Source: Epiperipatus broadwayi
Taxonomy: Eukaryota; Onychophora; Udeonychophora; Euonychophora; Peripatidae
Assembly (NCBI GenBank): GCA_028023455.1
Contig: JAQFVV010006238.1
Location: 8,042,349 to 8,106,348 of the forward strand
DNA length: 64,000 bases
Direction: 5' to 3'
Part shown: positions 26,769-38,779 of the stretch, in pieces
Layout: each line of letters starts with the position of its first letter
Numbering within the stretch: position 1 is the stretch's first letter
Translations under genes and position numbers: made by a program
The notes under the pieces: model-generated
The model's database searches: none
What the model was told of the DNA's origin: nothing
The model's input: only the letters and a program-made list of their open reading frames with translations

Positions 26769-27400
26769 TACTAATATGTATTGGTATTCTAAATATAGTT
26801 TATACCAGTGATTTTTCTTTTTCATACATATATATCAAAATAATTCGTTTTTCTGGACCCATTAAAAACTTAAGTAATATTCCATAATTTTTACTTTTTA
26901 AAAAATTTGAATTTGAACTTGGTTTTAAAATCTATTAATTGAGATAACGAGGGGCGTATTTTTGATTCAATTAATTCTAACTTTTTCTTTGACAGAAACG
27001 TTGTGCTTTAATTAACATTTTTATAATTTAAAACTATTTAAAATTTAATGGTATATAAATCGTAAAGTATATATATACCAGCAAGCTAATGTATTCACAC
27101 ACATTTTGTTCTTTTAAAAACTTGATATTATTTGTATTAATTAATGAACAAAAAAACCTTCGATTATTATTATAAATGTGCGCTTTAGAAATTTCTTTAA
27201 ATATAATTTAATGTATATATTTGTGTACGTCCAAATTTATGCTTTATATTTATATTGATTTATTTATTGCATATATATGTACTATAAACAAGGGATATAT
27301 TTAATTCTAGTATGTTTTCATATTTTAGTTTTATGTATTTTTTTTAAATAAACAGTCCTTTGATATTATAAAATATGGATTGAAAAGTAGGAATTACAAT
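26769..27400. other. AT-rich stretch upstream of the candidate exon, nothing identified
   Basis: No shared repeat and no frame. If the exon at 27,461 is real, this is intron. Confidence 0.45.
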
Positions 27401-27460
27401 ACATGTAGAAATTGGTGAGTGTTAGTCTGTTTTCTAAAAAAAATATTTGTATTGTTGCAG

Positions 27461-27619
27461 TCTTATTTTCGATGTAATTTTCTTATGGAAGTCCTTCTCT
27501 ATTTGTTGGCTCTAATGGAGCCAAACAGTGATATTCCGGGATGTCTCAAGGGAACTATGGAATCTGTCTCTCTTTTTATACTACGCTCACTCCATAGTCA
27601 ATTCAGTAAACAGCTCTAG
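27461..27619 (+). CDS. Candidate terminal coding exon of an unidentified gene
   Basis: The exon would start right after TTTGTATTGTTGCAG, a good acceptor with a T-rich tract, and stay open for 52 codons to TAG at 27,617. It encodes a helical, Leu-rich C terminus (SYFRCNFLMEVLLYLLALME ... ILRSLHSQFSKQL). Codon use is mixed and GC is clearly above the flanks. The frame also runs 14 codons upstream of the acceptor, so the boundary is not forced by a stop. A 3' UTR-like stretch with two AATAAA signals follows. I do not recognise the protein. An HEAT- or armadillo-like C terminus is possible from the Leu pattern, but this is a guess. No upstream exon was found in the window, so it could also be chance or a retrocopy fragment. 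Confidence 0.4.
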   Translation, partial: SYFRCNFLMEVLLYLLALMEPNSDIPGCLKGTMESVSLFILRSLHSQFSKQL

Positions 27620-27850
27620 AATTCTTTTGTTGAAAATAATTTGCCGGTGCGGTATCGTAATACTAATTCTCTTGTAAGATTTTAGCTACTTCGCCTCCTG
27701 CTGATTCTTTTGTTCCGCGGTTATTAAGATATCTGTATGTGATCTTCTGAACATAGAATGAATGAGCAAGCCTGAATAAATAAGCGAGGATGAATGAATG
27801 ACTTGTCCCGGGGTTAATATTTTGACTTCTTAATAAACATCTATTGTTTC
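27620..27850 (+). promoter_or_regulatory. Putative 3' UTR with two poly(A) signals
   Basis: It lies directly after the stop codon of the candidate exon and is richer in GC than its surroundings (GCCGGTGCGGTATCG, CCGCGG, GTCCCGGGG). AATAAA hexamers lie at 27,775-27,780 and 27,832-27,837. The second is followed by a T/G-containing stretch. Together these fit the end of a gene transcribed left to right. Confidence 0.4.
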
Positions 27851-28781
27851 CAATAATACAGTCTTCTTACCAAACAAATTTTCATAAGGTAGGAAACATT
27901 TTTTTATATTAAATATGTTTTTGATTACCTCTAACATGTTGAAAATTTAGTAGCTAACTTTTAATTAATTCTTGTTAATTAAATTATTCGAAAGAAGTTT
28001 TCATTAAATAATTAGCATTGATGAATTAATTAAAAAGAAAAATAAGCGTATTTAAAATACAAACGTATGTATGGAGAATGGAATACATATATAATTTTCA
28101 TCTCTTTATATATATTTCATTATTTTTATGTGCGTGCGCCAATTACATATCTCGCACACACCCATAGTTATAATAATCAAAAATAAATGTGATTAATTGG
28201 GCAGATATCAGATGATGTTTAAGACAGAAGAAACAGGTTGCAGTTTCATTCTCTGAGATTTTTTTTTTTTTAATCTCGTCTCAGTTAGAAATTGCTGTAA
28301 AAACCTTTAACACTTAAGTCTTCAACTTTCATTACGTCCTTAAATCATGCATTAGATAAAATAAAATGTTCTGCATGATTTAATGCAGTGATAGAGTCGC
28401 GGGGTGGAGAGTAAAAAGGACAGTGTTTCAATGTATCCCTTCCGTACTCGAATGTCATCATTTTTAATGAAATATATAAATTATGCTATAGTTAGTTTCT
28501 AAAGAGGCCCTATTAGTTTTTGGCAATAGTTAATTAACAAAAGAGATTTTTTTAAAAAAACTTATTTAGTTTCAATTGAGAATAGATAGGAATCCTTAGC
28601 TCTTTAGTCTTGCTTTTTACGATAGAGCTAAATGGGATTGAAGCAACTTTAATCGTTTATATATAATTAATCACATATATTGCTAGTAGAGATGATAATT
28701 TGATGAATCGTGGAAGTTTTAAATTAGATTCGAAGCGATATGAATTTATTTCTACTGTACTGGCTTTTTCATACCTGTAAT
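27851..28781. other. AT-rich stretch, nothing identified
   Basis: No frame and no repeat shared with the window. A local hairpin around CTGAGATTTTTT / AATCTCGTCTCAG at 28,253-28,283 is small. Confidence 0.45.
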
Positions 28782-28947
28782 ATATATAGGGGGTTTGAAC
28801 TCAGACTTTCAAACGATCCTCAACCATCCATGCTATCTCATACCGCTGATCTTTTTGACAAGTGTGTGATCAAGTGTAACACGGCATGTGATAGCATGGA
28901 TGGTTGAGGGTCGTGTGAAAGTCTGAGTTCAAATCCCCTATATATTC
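28782..28947. mobile_element. Short palindromic MITE related to family M
   Basis: A near-perfect hairpin. The left arm is TATATAGGGGGTTTGAACTC AGACTTTCAAACG and continues to CCATCCATGCTATC. The right arm is its reverse complement, GATAGCATGGATGG through CCCCTATATA. The loop is about 45 bases. TATA flanks both ends, suggesting a TA or TATA target. The GACTTTC core and the flanking GGG are shared with the ends of the M element at 37,957 and 38,685. Confidence 0.85.
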
Positions 28948-29837
28948 CAAGCAATTGTAAAAGGCATAGAGTTAAACAGATGTAATAAGGAAGTTTGCTT
29001 GTATGGTGTAGAAAAAAAAAAAGCTACAGAGAAACTAAATAAAACATAGAAAGACTTTCATCTCGCAGCGGATACATAATCGTTTAAAATGATGATGACG
29101 ACTCAGACGTTTACTTCTCATTACAAATAGCATACACACACACACACACAAATCAGCAGTGATTAATTTAATTTTAGTACATTATTTTTTTATATTTGTT
29201 ATTACGTAAAGTTGAAGTAAATTTATTTACTAGAATAAAATTCCAGGATATGCGATTGAAATAAAATGCAGACCTTTTGCTTATGTCTTATATTTGAAAT
29301 AGATTACTTTTTTTTTTTATCCTTCAAGATTACCGTAAAGGTAAAAATGACAAATTTTATTTCCTTCCTATGATAAAATGTAATCAGAAGCCATCTTTAA
29401 ATTCTTTACTTCACCAACGTCAACTACAATTTCTCCTACAGATTAAGTTAAAGAGAAGTGCAAAAAAATATCAAAAATCCACAAACTTTTATTATTATTA
29501 TCTTCTCAATAACAAAATACATTTAATAAAAATTATAAAAATAAATAATTTGTTTGCTAATATATATGTTAGTGCAACTGGAATTTAATTTAATTTCATT
29601 TGTTAATATAAAGCTTTTTTTCGTTTCTATATTAAAAAATTAAATGCAAAAAAAAAAAAATGTTATTAACTGAAATTCACTATCAATTAAAAATAATCAA
29701 ACAATTTCCTAATGTAAATTTATAATTTTAAATTTTTCGTTGTTCATATCTAAGAGCATTTTAATGATATATCCCCTTGATTGATTTGTTGCTATCTCTT
29801 TTCGAAAGCTAAGAAAAACTTCACTATAATTATAAAA
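28948..29837. other. AT-rich stretch with a short (CA)n, nothing else
   Basis: It holds a CACACACACACACACACA run at about 29,132. The 72-codon frame at 29,370-29,588 is Lys/Asn/Ile-rich and shows no family motif. Confidence 0.45.
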
Positions 29838-30175
29838 GACTTGAACTTAGACTTTCAAACTTCCCGAAGCTTTCCAATCCATCTTATACAAATGATACGC
29901 ATGACCACATACATGTGAAAAAGACAAATGATCTCCAATGTACGTTTTTTGTGCTGAATCAACACTCATCAGTTGGACCAGATCCCTATCTCCCACACAT
30001 ATATCCAATCAGTGCTCAGTTTATATTAAGATAGCAAATTCTCAAATTTTAACTTTAATGAACATGCTTCAATCTTCTCCACTCTCCAACTTTTAAGCCA
30101 TCCATATCATTGAAACTCTAAAAATGGCACTCTCAATGGTCTTGATGCCAATGCCATGTTGACCTTAAAACAATT
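29838..30175 (-). mobile_element. Family M element, single arm, reversed
   Basis: It contains GACTTTCAAAC, ATCAGTTGGACCAGAT, ATATTAAGATAGC and CACTCTCCAACTTTTAAGCC, in the order found in the left arm at 37,957-38,290. Divergence is greater than in the 26.4 and 38.3 kb copies. Confidence 0.7.
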
Positions 30176-31020
30176 TTAACCTTCACACTTAGGAACTTAA
30201 TAGGTCTATTTAATTATACAGAATACAGGCTGAATATGTAATATTTGAATACGTGTATATTTTATATATTGTAACAAATAAAACAATAAATTATTAATGC
30301 TATTATAAAAAACAAAAGTACTTTAAATTATTTTCATAAATACAATTTATTTGATATGTGGGTATGTGTTTGGGTGAGTGTACTCTCAAGTCAGCATCAA
30401 ATACATAAAATGTATACACTAGATTGCAACTTTAAGAACTGTGTTAACTTAAAGTAGCTGATAATATTTACTTATTTATTTGTTGATGATACTATAATAT
30501 GCATGTTATTCAGGATTAATTTTTTGACCAGGATACATTCAAAAATTATACTTGATAATTTTAAATCTTAAATATGATAAAATGACAAGCAAATTATTGT
30601 GACAGTGCTCTACATGATTTAACAGAATAAGATGGAGCTAACATCCATGATTTAAATTAGTAAAATTCCTTAACATTAAACTTGCTAATAGCTAATACTC
30701 ATGCATTATGATACTATGCTGCAAAACAACAGTAATATTAGCTTGATATTAAAAACTTTTTCATTTACTTTTTTTAATATAACAAATATTTCAGATGTTA
30801 TACATTTGGCTCAGGTTCAAATTTAGGTAGATAATTTTTTTTTTTTTAGATTGTAATCAGGCTTTAAAATGTTTTATACAGATATTTGTTTTTATAGCTA
30901 ACAATGACCAAGCTATTACTGGTTGGTAAATAGTTACCTAGACATTCTTAGTTAGAAGACAAAACAACAATGAAAACACACTCAAATTATCACCACAAAT
31001 TGCTATGCCTTATGAGAAAA
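30176..31020. other. AT-rich stretch, nothing identified
   Basis: No frame or shared repeat was seen before the LINE begins. Confidence 0.45.
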
Positions 31021-33110
31021 TCAGTTTTTTTTTTGTCTATATAAATGATTAGTAAGATGTAAGATACATGTTAATGCAAAACTAGAATGATAAAAATTAT
31101 TAAGAAAAATAATATTTACAGTTGATATACTTAATGTTCAGAAACATTCTAATGAATTTAAATTAGAACTTGCAAAACAGTTTCAAGTATTAGTAGTTTT
31201 GAACATGATTTAGATTTGAATAAAATTAATAGGAAAATAACTGATACATTTTTAAAAACTGTAACAAAAATAGCTGATAAAAAATGCAGCAATTGACCAA
31301 TAAAATTTCTATTGAGACTAAAGAATTTATGAAGAAAAGAAGAAATATGAAGATGTATGAAAATGATGCATTAAAAAGAATTAGATATTTTGAATTTTGT
31401 AAAATGGTGTTAAAAAGAGTTGAAAATGATATAAGAAAGTATAATTGTAAACTAGCAAGAAAAGCTGTAGAGAAGAATAAAAGTCTCAAGAGGATAAAAC
31501 AATATCTGCAATAACAAAAAAAGATGGAGTGTTACTAAAAAGAAAGATGACATTATGAAATGGGTAGAAGAGTTCTACCAAGAATTATATGGTAATAAGA
31601 AATAAGTACTTCCTATATCTATTATATCTTTTGAATTGCCCAGGATTTTAAATGGAGAAGTGAGACATGCAATTAAATTTATGAAGAAGGGAAAGAGAAA
31701 AGCTTCAGATAATGATGAAATTATAAGTGATATATTAAAAAAATCAGGTGAAGAAATAGGTATTTTTTTTGCAAAGTTGTATACCAAATGTCTAAATAAT
31801 AAATATGTGCCAGTTGATTTGAAGAATGCAGTTTTAATATTAATATTTAAAATAGCTGATAAAGAAGATATTAGAGATTACAGACCTATCAGCTTTTATC
31901 AGTTTTATGCAAAATTTTTACCAACAAAATTAAAACTCATCTATATAGAACATTGGTTTTTAAACAACCAAAAGAACAATCTGGATTTAAAAGTGGTTTT
32001 AGTACAATAGATTATATCCAAGTATTAAAAGAAGTTATAAAAAAGATCAATGAATATGAGTTGCCATTTTGCTTTGGATTTGTAGATCATAAAAAGACAT
32101 TTTATTCTATAAGCATTTCTTCTGTGATTAAAACATTGGATCATCAAGATATAGACTCAGGCTATTGTCATAGTCTTAAGAATATATATAAAAATGCAAC
32201 AGTAATGATTAGATTATGTAATGATACTAGAAAGGTTAACATTGAGAGGGGTGTAAAACAGGGTCACTCCATATCTCCAAAACTTTTTACAGTAGTACTA
32301 CAATAAGTATTTCATGGATTAAAATAGGAAGCTAAAGAAGTGAAAGTAAATGAAGATTATTTAAGTCATTTAGATTTTGCAGAAAGTGTAGTTGTTTTTG
32401 CAAATAATGTTTTATAGTTTCAGAAAATGATACAAGAGTTATCAGATGAAAGTAAGAAAGCAGAAAAGGTAAATGTTAAAAAGACTAAAGTAATTTTTAA
32501 TGGATTTTCTCAAAATATGAAAATAAAGATTGATTATGATGATTTAGAAGTTAACAACTACATATATCTTGGTCAGATATTACTATAGATAGAAACATAA
32601 TGGATAAAATTAATTATATAATTAAACTTGATTAGAGGGCTTTTGGTAGAAATAACTTAATATAAAAATGGAATATGCTTATGTGTTTCAAAAAGAAGGT
32701 TTTTACTAAATGTGTTTTACCAGTTCTTACTTATGGATCTGAGACTTGGATATTAATAAAAGAACAATACAGAGATTTCAGACCACTCAAAGAAGTATGG
32801 AGAGATGCATGTTAGAAGTAACAAAAAGAGATTGAAAATGCTATATATGGATTAAAAAACAAACAGGTGTTACTGACATTTTTTAAAAAATTAAAAGACT
32901 GGTGTAGAGTTGGGCTGAATATATTGCTAGAAGAGATGATAATAGATGGACAATTGAAATCTTAAACTGAATTCTGAGAAATTGTAAAAGACACAGAAAT
33001 GACCACATGTGAAATGGATGAAAGGCTAGAGATCAGAAAAGATGGATTAAAGTTGGAGAGACCTTCATTCTTCAGTGGATTGATAATGGTTGACAATGAT
33101 GATAAAAGAA
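31021..33110 (+). pseudogene. RTE-type LINE reverse transcriptase, 5'-truncated and inactive
   Basis: The remnant begins at the end of the endonuclease domain (SDHRMVR-like at about 31,045). It runs through the Lys-rich linker (31,284-31,514) and the reverse transcriptase in two frames: 31,636-31,960 with DYRPIS at about 31,876, then 31,960-32,306 with SGFKSGFSTIDYIQVL and RGVKQG. The C-terminal part follows (YGSETWILIK at about 32,730, FRPLKE at about 32,777). It ends near GTTGACAATGATGAT. The catalytic boxes are ruined: KAFD reads KTFY, QGD reads QGH, and FADD reads FAES at about 32,373. There is a frameshift near 31,950 and several stops. No intact endonuclease is present. RTE elements encode an APE-type nuclease plus reverse transcriptase and insert by target-primed reverse transcription. 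This copy can do neither. Confidence 0.88.
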
Positions 33111-34184
33111 AGTGTGTGAGGAGGGGCAGGATGTTGGTTCTGTAGAGGAATATTTTTTTGATTATTTTATCATTTCTTGCTTGACAAAACAAGTACTGTC
33201 TTACATCAATAAATAAAGAATGCTAACTGCATATCTTTATTATTTTTAAACTTTTCCAATATATCTTTCCAAAAGTTTATCAGTTTTAATCGATTTCAAA
33301 AATTGTTTTTGCAAGAAATAAATTCTTTATTTTTTAATCTTATATGATATTTTTTTCTTATGTAGAACTATAATGTATATAACTTCTTCTATTCCAATAT
33401 ATATATATATATATATTGGATGTTGATAAATTAGATTTTGGATGAAGTAAAATGCTTAATAAAAATTACCCCTTAAGAAGTTGACATGTTTCTATAAAAA
33501 ATTAAAAAAAGTAATTTTAGTCAGTGTGATAAAATGGTTATTAATTTCTTTTTAATAAGGTTCATTTGCAACTTTTTTTTAAAAAAATGGTTAAAAGATT
33601 AATGCTACATTTTTAGAACTTTATTGAATTTTTTTAGATGATTTTGAAAGTTTTCAAAGCCATTGTTAATTTTTTTTTTTACCCATTTTTTTTGTTTGAA
33701 AATTAGTCCAAAAATATTTTAACTTCCAGCCACACTTTTGCCTGTGAATTAATTTTGTATGCTGTGAAATATTATATAATTTAGTATAATTGTAATAAAC
33801 ACAGATTGTTTATGCATAGGAATGGAACATTATAACTATTACAACTAGACATACTGAATAAAAGAGAAATAAGAAAAATGAAGATGTATATATTATCTAC
33901 TTATCTATATAAGGTATTAATCTATTTAAGCTTAATTGAATTATAAGCAAGTACATTTTATCTACAATAGGAAAACTTTCAAATTTAAAAGATTCCAAAA
34001 AAAAAAAAAAACAATACAGAAAGTAATTTGTAGTAAGTAGTATTAATAGGAAAATTAAAAATAATAAATACTTTGCATTATAAAAATTTAAACACCAGGA
34101 TTACATAGAAAAACTTGCTATGTTGGCATTAAAATCATACATATTTGAGTTTTATACACTTTTTTGTAACTATTTTAATGAGTT
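33111..34184. other. AT-rich stretch, nothing identified
   Basis: Only a small (AT)n hairpin (TCCAATATAT / ATATATTGGA, 33,394-33,421) stands out. Confidence 0.45.
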
Positions 34185-34965
34185 ACCTATAGCAGTGGTC
34201 TTCAACTCTTGGTAGCGGGCTGCAGAAGTTTTCTGCCAGTCTGCGCTAGACTGGCAGGAAAGTTTGTAATAATAAAATAATGAGATTTTAAACTTTTAAT
34301 TAATATAAACAATTTTTATTTATTTTTTCATCTCATTTTTACCCAATTAAAAAAAAAGAAACAGAACGGAAATCAAAATCTAAACAATCATACATAAAGT
34401 AATTTGTTTTTCTAGTTATCACAAATGTTCATGGGGGGAGGGGAGAATTACATTTTTTATTATTTTTCTAAAAAAATTCAAAATTAAAAAAAAAAAGTAT
34501 TTTATTATACAAACTCCATATATATATATATATATATATATAAGTTCATCTTCTATATTTAACATTAAATACAGATATTACATTTATCATAATCACCGAC
34601 ATGTAATTACACTAGCTGCGATATTTTCCAACATTCAGGTGAATAAAATTTTATTCTTGCATGTTTTAACAATGAAATAATAAATGTAGCAATGCAGGCA
34701 CACTAATGAGAATGTACTGTTTTCAGTAGCAGTGTGACTGCACAACTCAAGAAAGAGTGTTCAGCATGTGAAGATAAGCAACACCATTACAATACACAGT
34801 AACTAGTGTGTTGTTTTGGTCAGTTATAACAATTATGCTCATCTAAGGCTAAGCAGTTTATATCTTTAAATAAATTTATCTGTAGACTTCTGCAGGTCTG
34901 CAAAATCTTATCCTTATTTTTGCCGGTTCGCAGGTGTGAAAAGATCGAAGACCACTGACCTATAG
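34185..34965. mobile_element. Non-autonomous hAT-type DNA transposon with 8 bp target duplication
   Basis: The element spans 34,193-34,957 (765 bp). Its ends are inverted: CAGTGGTCTTCAACTCTT on the left and CAGTGGTCTTCGATCTTT on the right when reversed. CAGTGGT is the usual start of hAT terminal repeats. ACCTATAG stands immediately outside both ends (34,185-34,192 and 34,958-34,965), an exact 8 bp duplication as expected for hAT transposases. GGCTGCAG and GGTCTGCA lie just inside the two ends. No transposase frame is present, so it must have been moved in trans. Confidence 0.92.
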
Positions 34966-35189
34966 AATAGTTTGCAGCTGGTTTCATAAAGCAGACACCA
35001 TTTAATGAAGATGATTTTAATTTAAAGTAATTAACAGCAAAAACAAAAACCTTTATTTTTTTGATTTCTAGATTTCTGATGATTATTTTTGCAAATTCAA
35101 AAGTTGATCTATCAAATGTATTTAATATTTTGAATACAATCTCTAAAGGCTTGTTTAGTAATTAAGGTTAAAAAAACTCAAATACATAT

Positions 35190-35267
35190 ATTTTTTCATA
35201 TGTCAAAGCATTGACCGAAAAGCAAACCCAGACCAGCTGCTTGGAAGGCAGCTATGCTAACCACTCT
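35190..35267 (-). repeat. tRNA-Gly-like SINE, truncated at its 5' end
   Basis: The minus strand reads AGAGTGGTTAGCATAGCTGC, then CTTCCAAGCAGC, giving a good anticodon hairpin (GCTGC, loop CTTCCAA, GCAGC) with anticodon TCC. GGGTTTGCTTTTCGG (B-box) and TGCTTTGACATATGAAAAAA (tail) follow. The loop points to a tRNA-Gly(UCC) ancestor. Confidence 0.8.
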
Positions 35268-35998
35268 TATTTAAATATTTTTGTTTGTTTTTTAAATAGA
35301 AAGATAAGAATAGATATCATACAATATAAATTACAAAGTGTTGTCCTGCATTTAACTAAATAAAAGATAGGATATTTCATCCCAATTACCACTATATAAA
35401 AAATATTTTTTAAGAGTGTATGTACAATTAATAAATAATAAACTTCTAAAACTTTCTCAGCCAAGCTTTTACTGTCAAACTTCTTTAAAGGTGCTCTGTA
35501 ATAGAAGCCTGGCTTAGTTTGAAATTTATTCCTGCACTATTTATTAATTATTTATACACTGTTTGAATTTAGTTTTCACATTTTATTATTATTTAAACAT
35601 TTGTAATATTTACATATAAATGTTATTTTATTCAAATTATTGTATGGAAGAAAAACCTGGACTTCCAAACATGTAGAATTTATTTTATCTAAGGATGTTC
35701 CTTAAAAATATAAAGCTATAATAGCAGGTCATAAAATCGATTTCAATATTTTTTTAGCTTCTTGGATATGACAGTGTAGAATTTACCATTGTAAAATCTC
35801 ATTTAGATTAAAAAATAGGATCAAAAGCATGGTGTAAGTAACAGCCTTCATAGAAAATTATTTTATGTTGAACTCAAGTTTTCATGAAATTAGGCAGATA
35901 AAATTTATAATATAAATATCTTAAAATCATTCTTTAAAAAATGCAATATCATTACTTTTATTAAGAAAATAGTGGAGAATAGAATACAATGAGCCTTT
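35268..35998. other. AT-rich stretch, nothing identified
   Basis: The 65-codon minus frame at 35,267-35,464 has no recognisable family features. Confidence 0.45.
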
Positions 35999-36195
35999 AA
36001 ACATCACATGATCACTATCTTCCATGCTTGCTCATAACTGTTGTTAAAATAGGCAAAACTCTCTTCGTACAGTAGTGCCACTCAAAGCTCTAGGTAGGGA
36101 TTTTACAAACAAGCCTTCTGGCATCCATTGATTACTTTGTCTTGCTTTGAGTGGCACTACTGTATGAAGAGAGTTTTGCCTATTTTAACAATGTT
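35999..36195. mobile_element. Family P hairpin MITE, copy 1
   Basis: The 48-base arms at 36,041-36,088 and 36,144-36,191 are reverse complements with one mismatch (CAAAACTCTCTTCGTACAGT on the left). The flank ACATCACATGATCACTATCT upstream belongs to the longer form of the family seen at 41,388, 46,311, 47,461 and 54,335. The middle carries CATCCATTGATTAC, shared by all copies. Confidence 0.9.
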
Positions 36196-37019
36196 ATAAT
36201 GAGGTAAAGTGCTTAATATTTTAAAAAGAAAGTTTATTGTAACTTCTTAATGTAAATTTAAGCCTTTGGAGATTAGCACAATAATAGATTATCAAACACC
36301 TGCAATGTGAGATTATGGTTACACCTCTCCACAAGGTGTTAAATGTGGATAAAAACTAGCCCCTACCTTGCATGATAGTGGTATAGAGAAAATTACACTA
36401 TAGAAATATTATCTTGTGTGGGACACTCATGTTTACAAATATTTTCAAATATATTTTACATAAATAGAAATTAGATTCCCCATGGTTTGAACAAGCCCAT
36501 AAATATTTTACAGCTTATTAAATATGTAATGCTGATGATGATGTATCTACTAAGTCCAAAATGTTACTAAGATAATTCACAAATCAGATTTTCAAACAAT
36601 CATTTAAACAAAGCAAAAAAATCCTAGATTTGAATCCAGTGCTGACACACACCAGCTATTTATGACCAGTTGAGCAGTAAAATTATTCAAGTATTAATAA
36701 GTTCCAACTTTATTGTTAAAAGATGGTTGCCTTGACAACAGTTTAAATTTGTTGATTGTTATTGATATTGGGATTGTCTAAGTGTTGACTGTTTTTTAAT
36801 AATGCAAATTTGTACATACATATTGAAATTATAATTTTCAATACTTAAAAGTTCTCATAATAAAAAATATAAATAAACCCCTCCCCCAACAATCAGTACT
36901 CTAAAACCTTTTGGCTCTTGCCTACTCCATTTTTACAGGACTGCAATATTTTTAAAGTTTATTTTATGATCTTTTAATTATGAAAAATTCCATTAGAACA
37001 TTATATTTATACTTCGTCA
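36196..37019. other. AT-rich stretch, nothing identified
   Basis: No frame or shared repeat was seen. Confidence 0.45.
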
Positions 37020-37895
37020 TTATTATTATTAATCATTATCAATGCACTGCAGGATAAAGGTCTCTCCAAGTTCAATCCATCTTCTCCAATCTCTAGCCCT
37101 TCTTTTCCACATCACCGTACACACGTTCTTATTTCATCCATCCATCTCACATGTGGTCTCTTTCTGGGTTTTTTTACAATCTCTTGTAATCCAGTTTTAG
37201 ATTTCAAATGTTCATCTATTATTATCTCCTCCAGCATTATGTCCAGCCCAACTCCACTTTATACTTTTGATTCTTTCAATGATGTCAGTAACACATGTTT
37301 GTTCTTTTATCTATATATTGCACTTTCCATCTTTTGTTGCTCCTATCATGCATCTGTCCATTATTTGAGTGGTCTGAAGTCTCTGAATTGCTTTTCTATT
37401 ATGTGTCCAAGTCTCGGATCCATAAGTAAAAATTGATAAAACATATTTATTAAAAAAACCTTCCTTTTCAAACCATCAAAGGCATATTTCATTTTAATAT
37501 TAAGTTATTTCTACCAAAAGCACTCCAAACAATTCTAATTGTATGATTAATGTCATCCATTATTGTTTCCGTCTGTAGTAATAATTTGACCAAGGTATTT
37601 ATAGTTGTTAACTTCTTCTAACTCATGATAATCAATCTTTATTTCCATCTTTACAAAAAAATCCATTGAACATTACTTTAATCTTTCTAACATTTACCAT
37701 TAGTCCTATTTTTTGTTTTCATCTGAAAACTCTTGCAACATTTCCTGAAGCTGTGGAGCATTATATGCAAAAACAACTATATCATCTTCAAAATCTAAAT
37801 GACTTAAATAATCTCCATTTACTTTTTTATTTTCCAATTTTAATCCACAAATATTTCAAAAGTATACTCCTACAATAAATATTATTAAATTTTAC
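37020..37895 (-). pseudogene. RTE-type LINE, 5'-truncated, reversed
   Basis: The minus strand gives YLSHLDFEDDIVVFAYNA at about 37,755-37,805. This is the reverse transcriptase box with FEDD for FADD, so both Asp are kept but the frame around it is broken. The YGSETWT-like and RPLK regions follow, then the 3' end at CATTGATAATGATTAATAAT. The copy stops at about 37,890 in the middle of the domain, next to a 14 bp direct repeat that flanks the M element. Upstream LINE sequence is not seen beyond that element, so the copy was probably already truncated. Confidence 0.85.
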
Positions 37896-37956
37896 ATTTA
37901 AACTCTGTAATAACTGAAACACAGGCTTAATATATACCATGTGTCTATATATGTAA

Positions 37957-38685
37957 TATAGGGTATATGAGCACAGACTTTCACATGACCTACCACTCTC
38001 CACTCTATCTAATAACACTGATACACTCAAGCACATATATGCTGAAAAGATAAATAATCACCAATATACGTATTTCATGCTAAACCAGCAATCATCAGTT
38101 GGTCCAGATTGTCATCTCCCACACATATATACTATAAGTGCTCAGATATATATTAAGATAGACAATCTTCATACTTTAATGGACTGGCTCCAATCTACTA
38201 CACACTCCAACTCTTCAACCGTCCATCCAATTGAAAATCTGATAATGAAATGCTCGAAGGCCACCCTGAGTGATGTTTTCCTATCCTTGCATATGTATTT
38301 AATGGATTATGTCCTGTACATGTGGGGTTCAGATTGATCTTGGGTTAACATGGGTGTGACTAGAATCTCGGCCTCAGGGTGGCCTTTGAGCATTTCATCA
38401 TCGGATTTTCAATTGGATGGATGGTTGAATAGTTGGAGTGTGTAGTAGATTGGAGCCAGTCCATTAAAGTATGAAGATTGTCTATCTTAATATATATCTG
38501 AGCACTTATAGTATATATGTGTGGAAGATGATAATCTGGACCAACTGATGATTGCTGGTTTAGCATGAAATACGTATATTGGTGATTATTTATCTTTTCA
38601 GCATATATGTGATTGAGTGTATCAGTGTTATTAGATAGAGTGGAGAATGGTGGGTCATGTGAAAGTCTGTGCTCATATACCCTAT
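37957..38685. mobile_element. Family M palindromic element (complete)
   Basis: The left arm 37,957-38,290 and right arm about 38,360-38,685 are inverted copies. Ends are ATAGGGTATATGAGCACAGA on the left and the same word reversed on the right. The centre carries TGTACATGTGGGGTTCAGAT and ATCTCGGCCTCAGGG. The direct repeat ATTTAAACTCTGTA lies at 37,896-37,909 and 38,684-38,697, possibly a 14 bp target duplication around a slightly larger insert. The 149-codon minus frame at 38,360-38,809 simply reads through the right arm and is not a gene. Confidence 0.85.
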
Positions 38686-38779
38686 TTAAACTCTGTATGA
38701 ATATTTTTTCACATTGATCATATATATAATATTTAAAAACAAATATATTGTCTGTACTAAACTTAATGTAATTAGAAAA

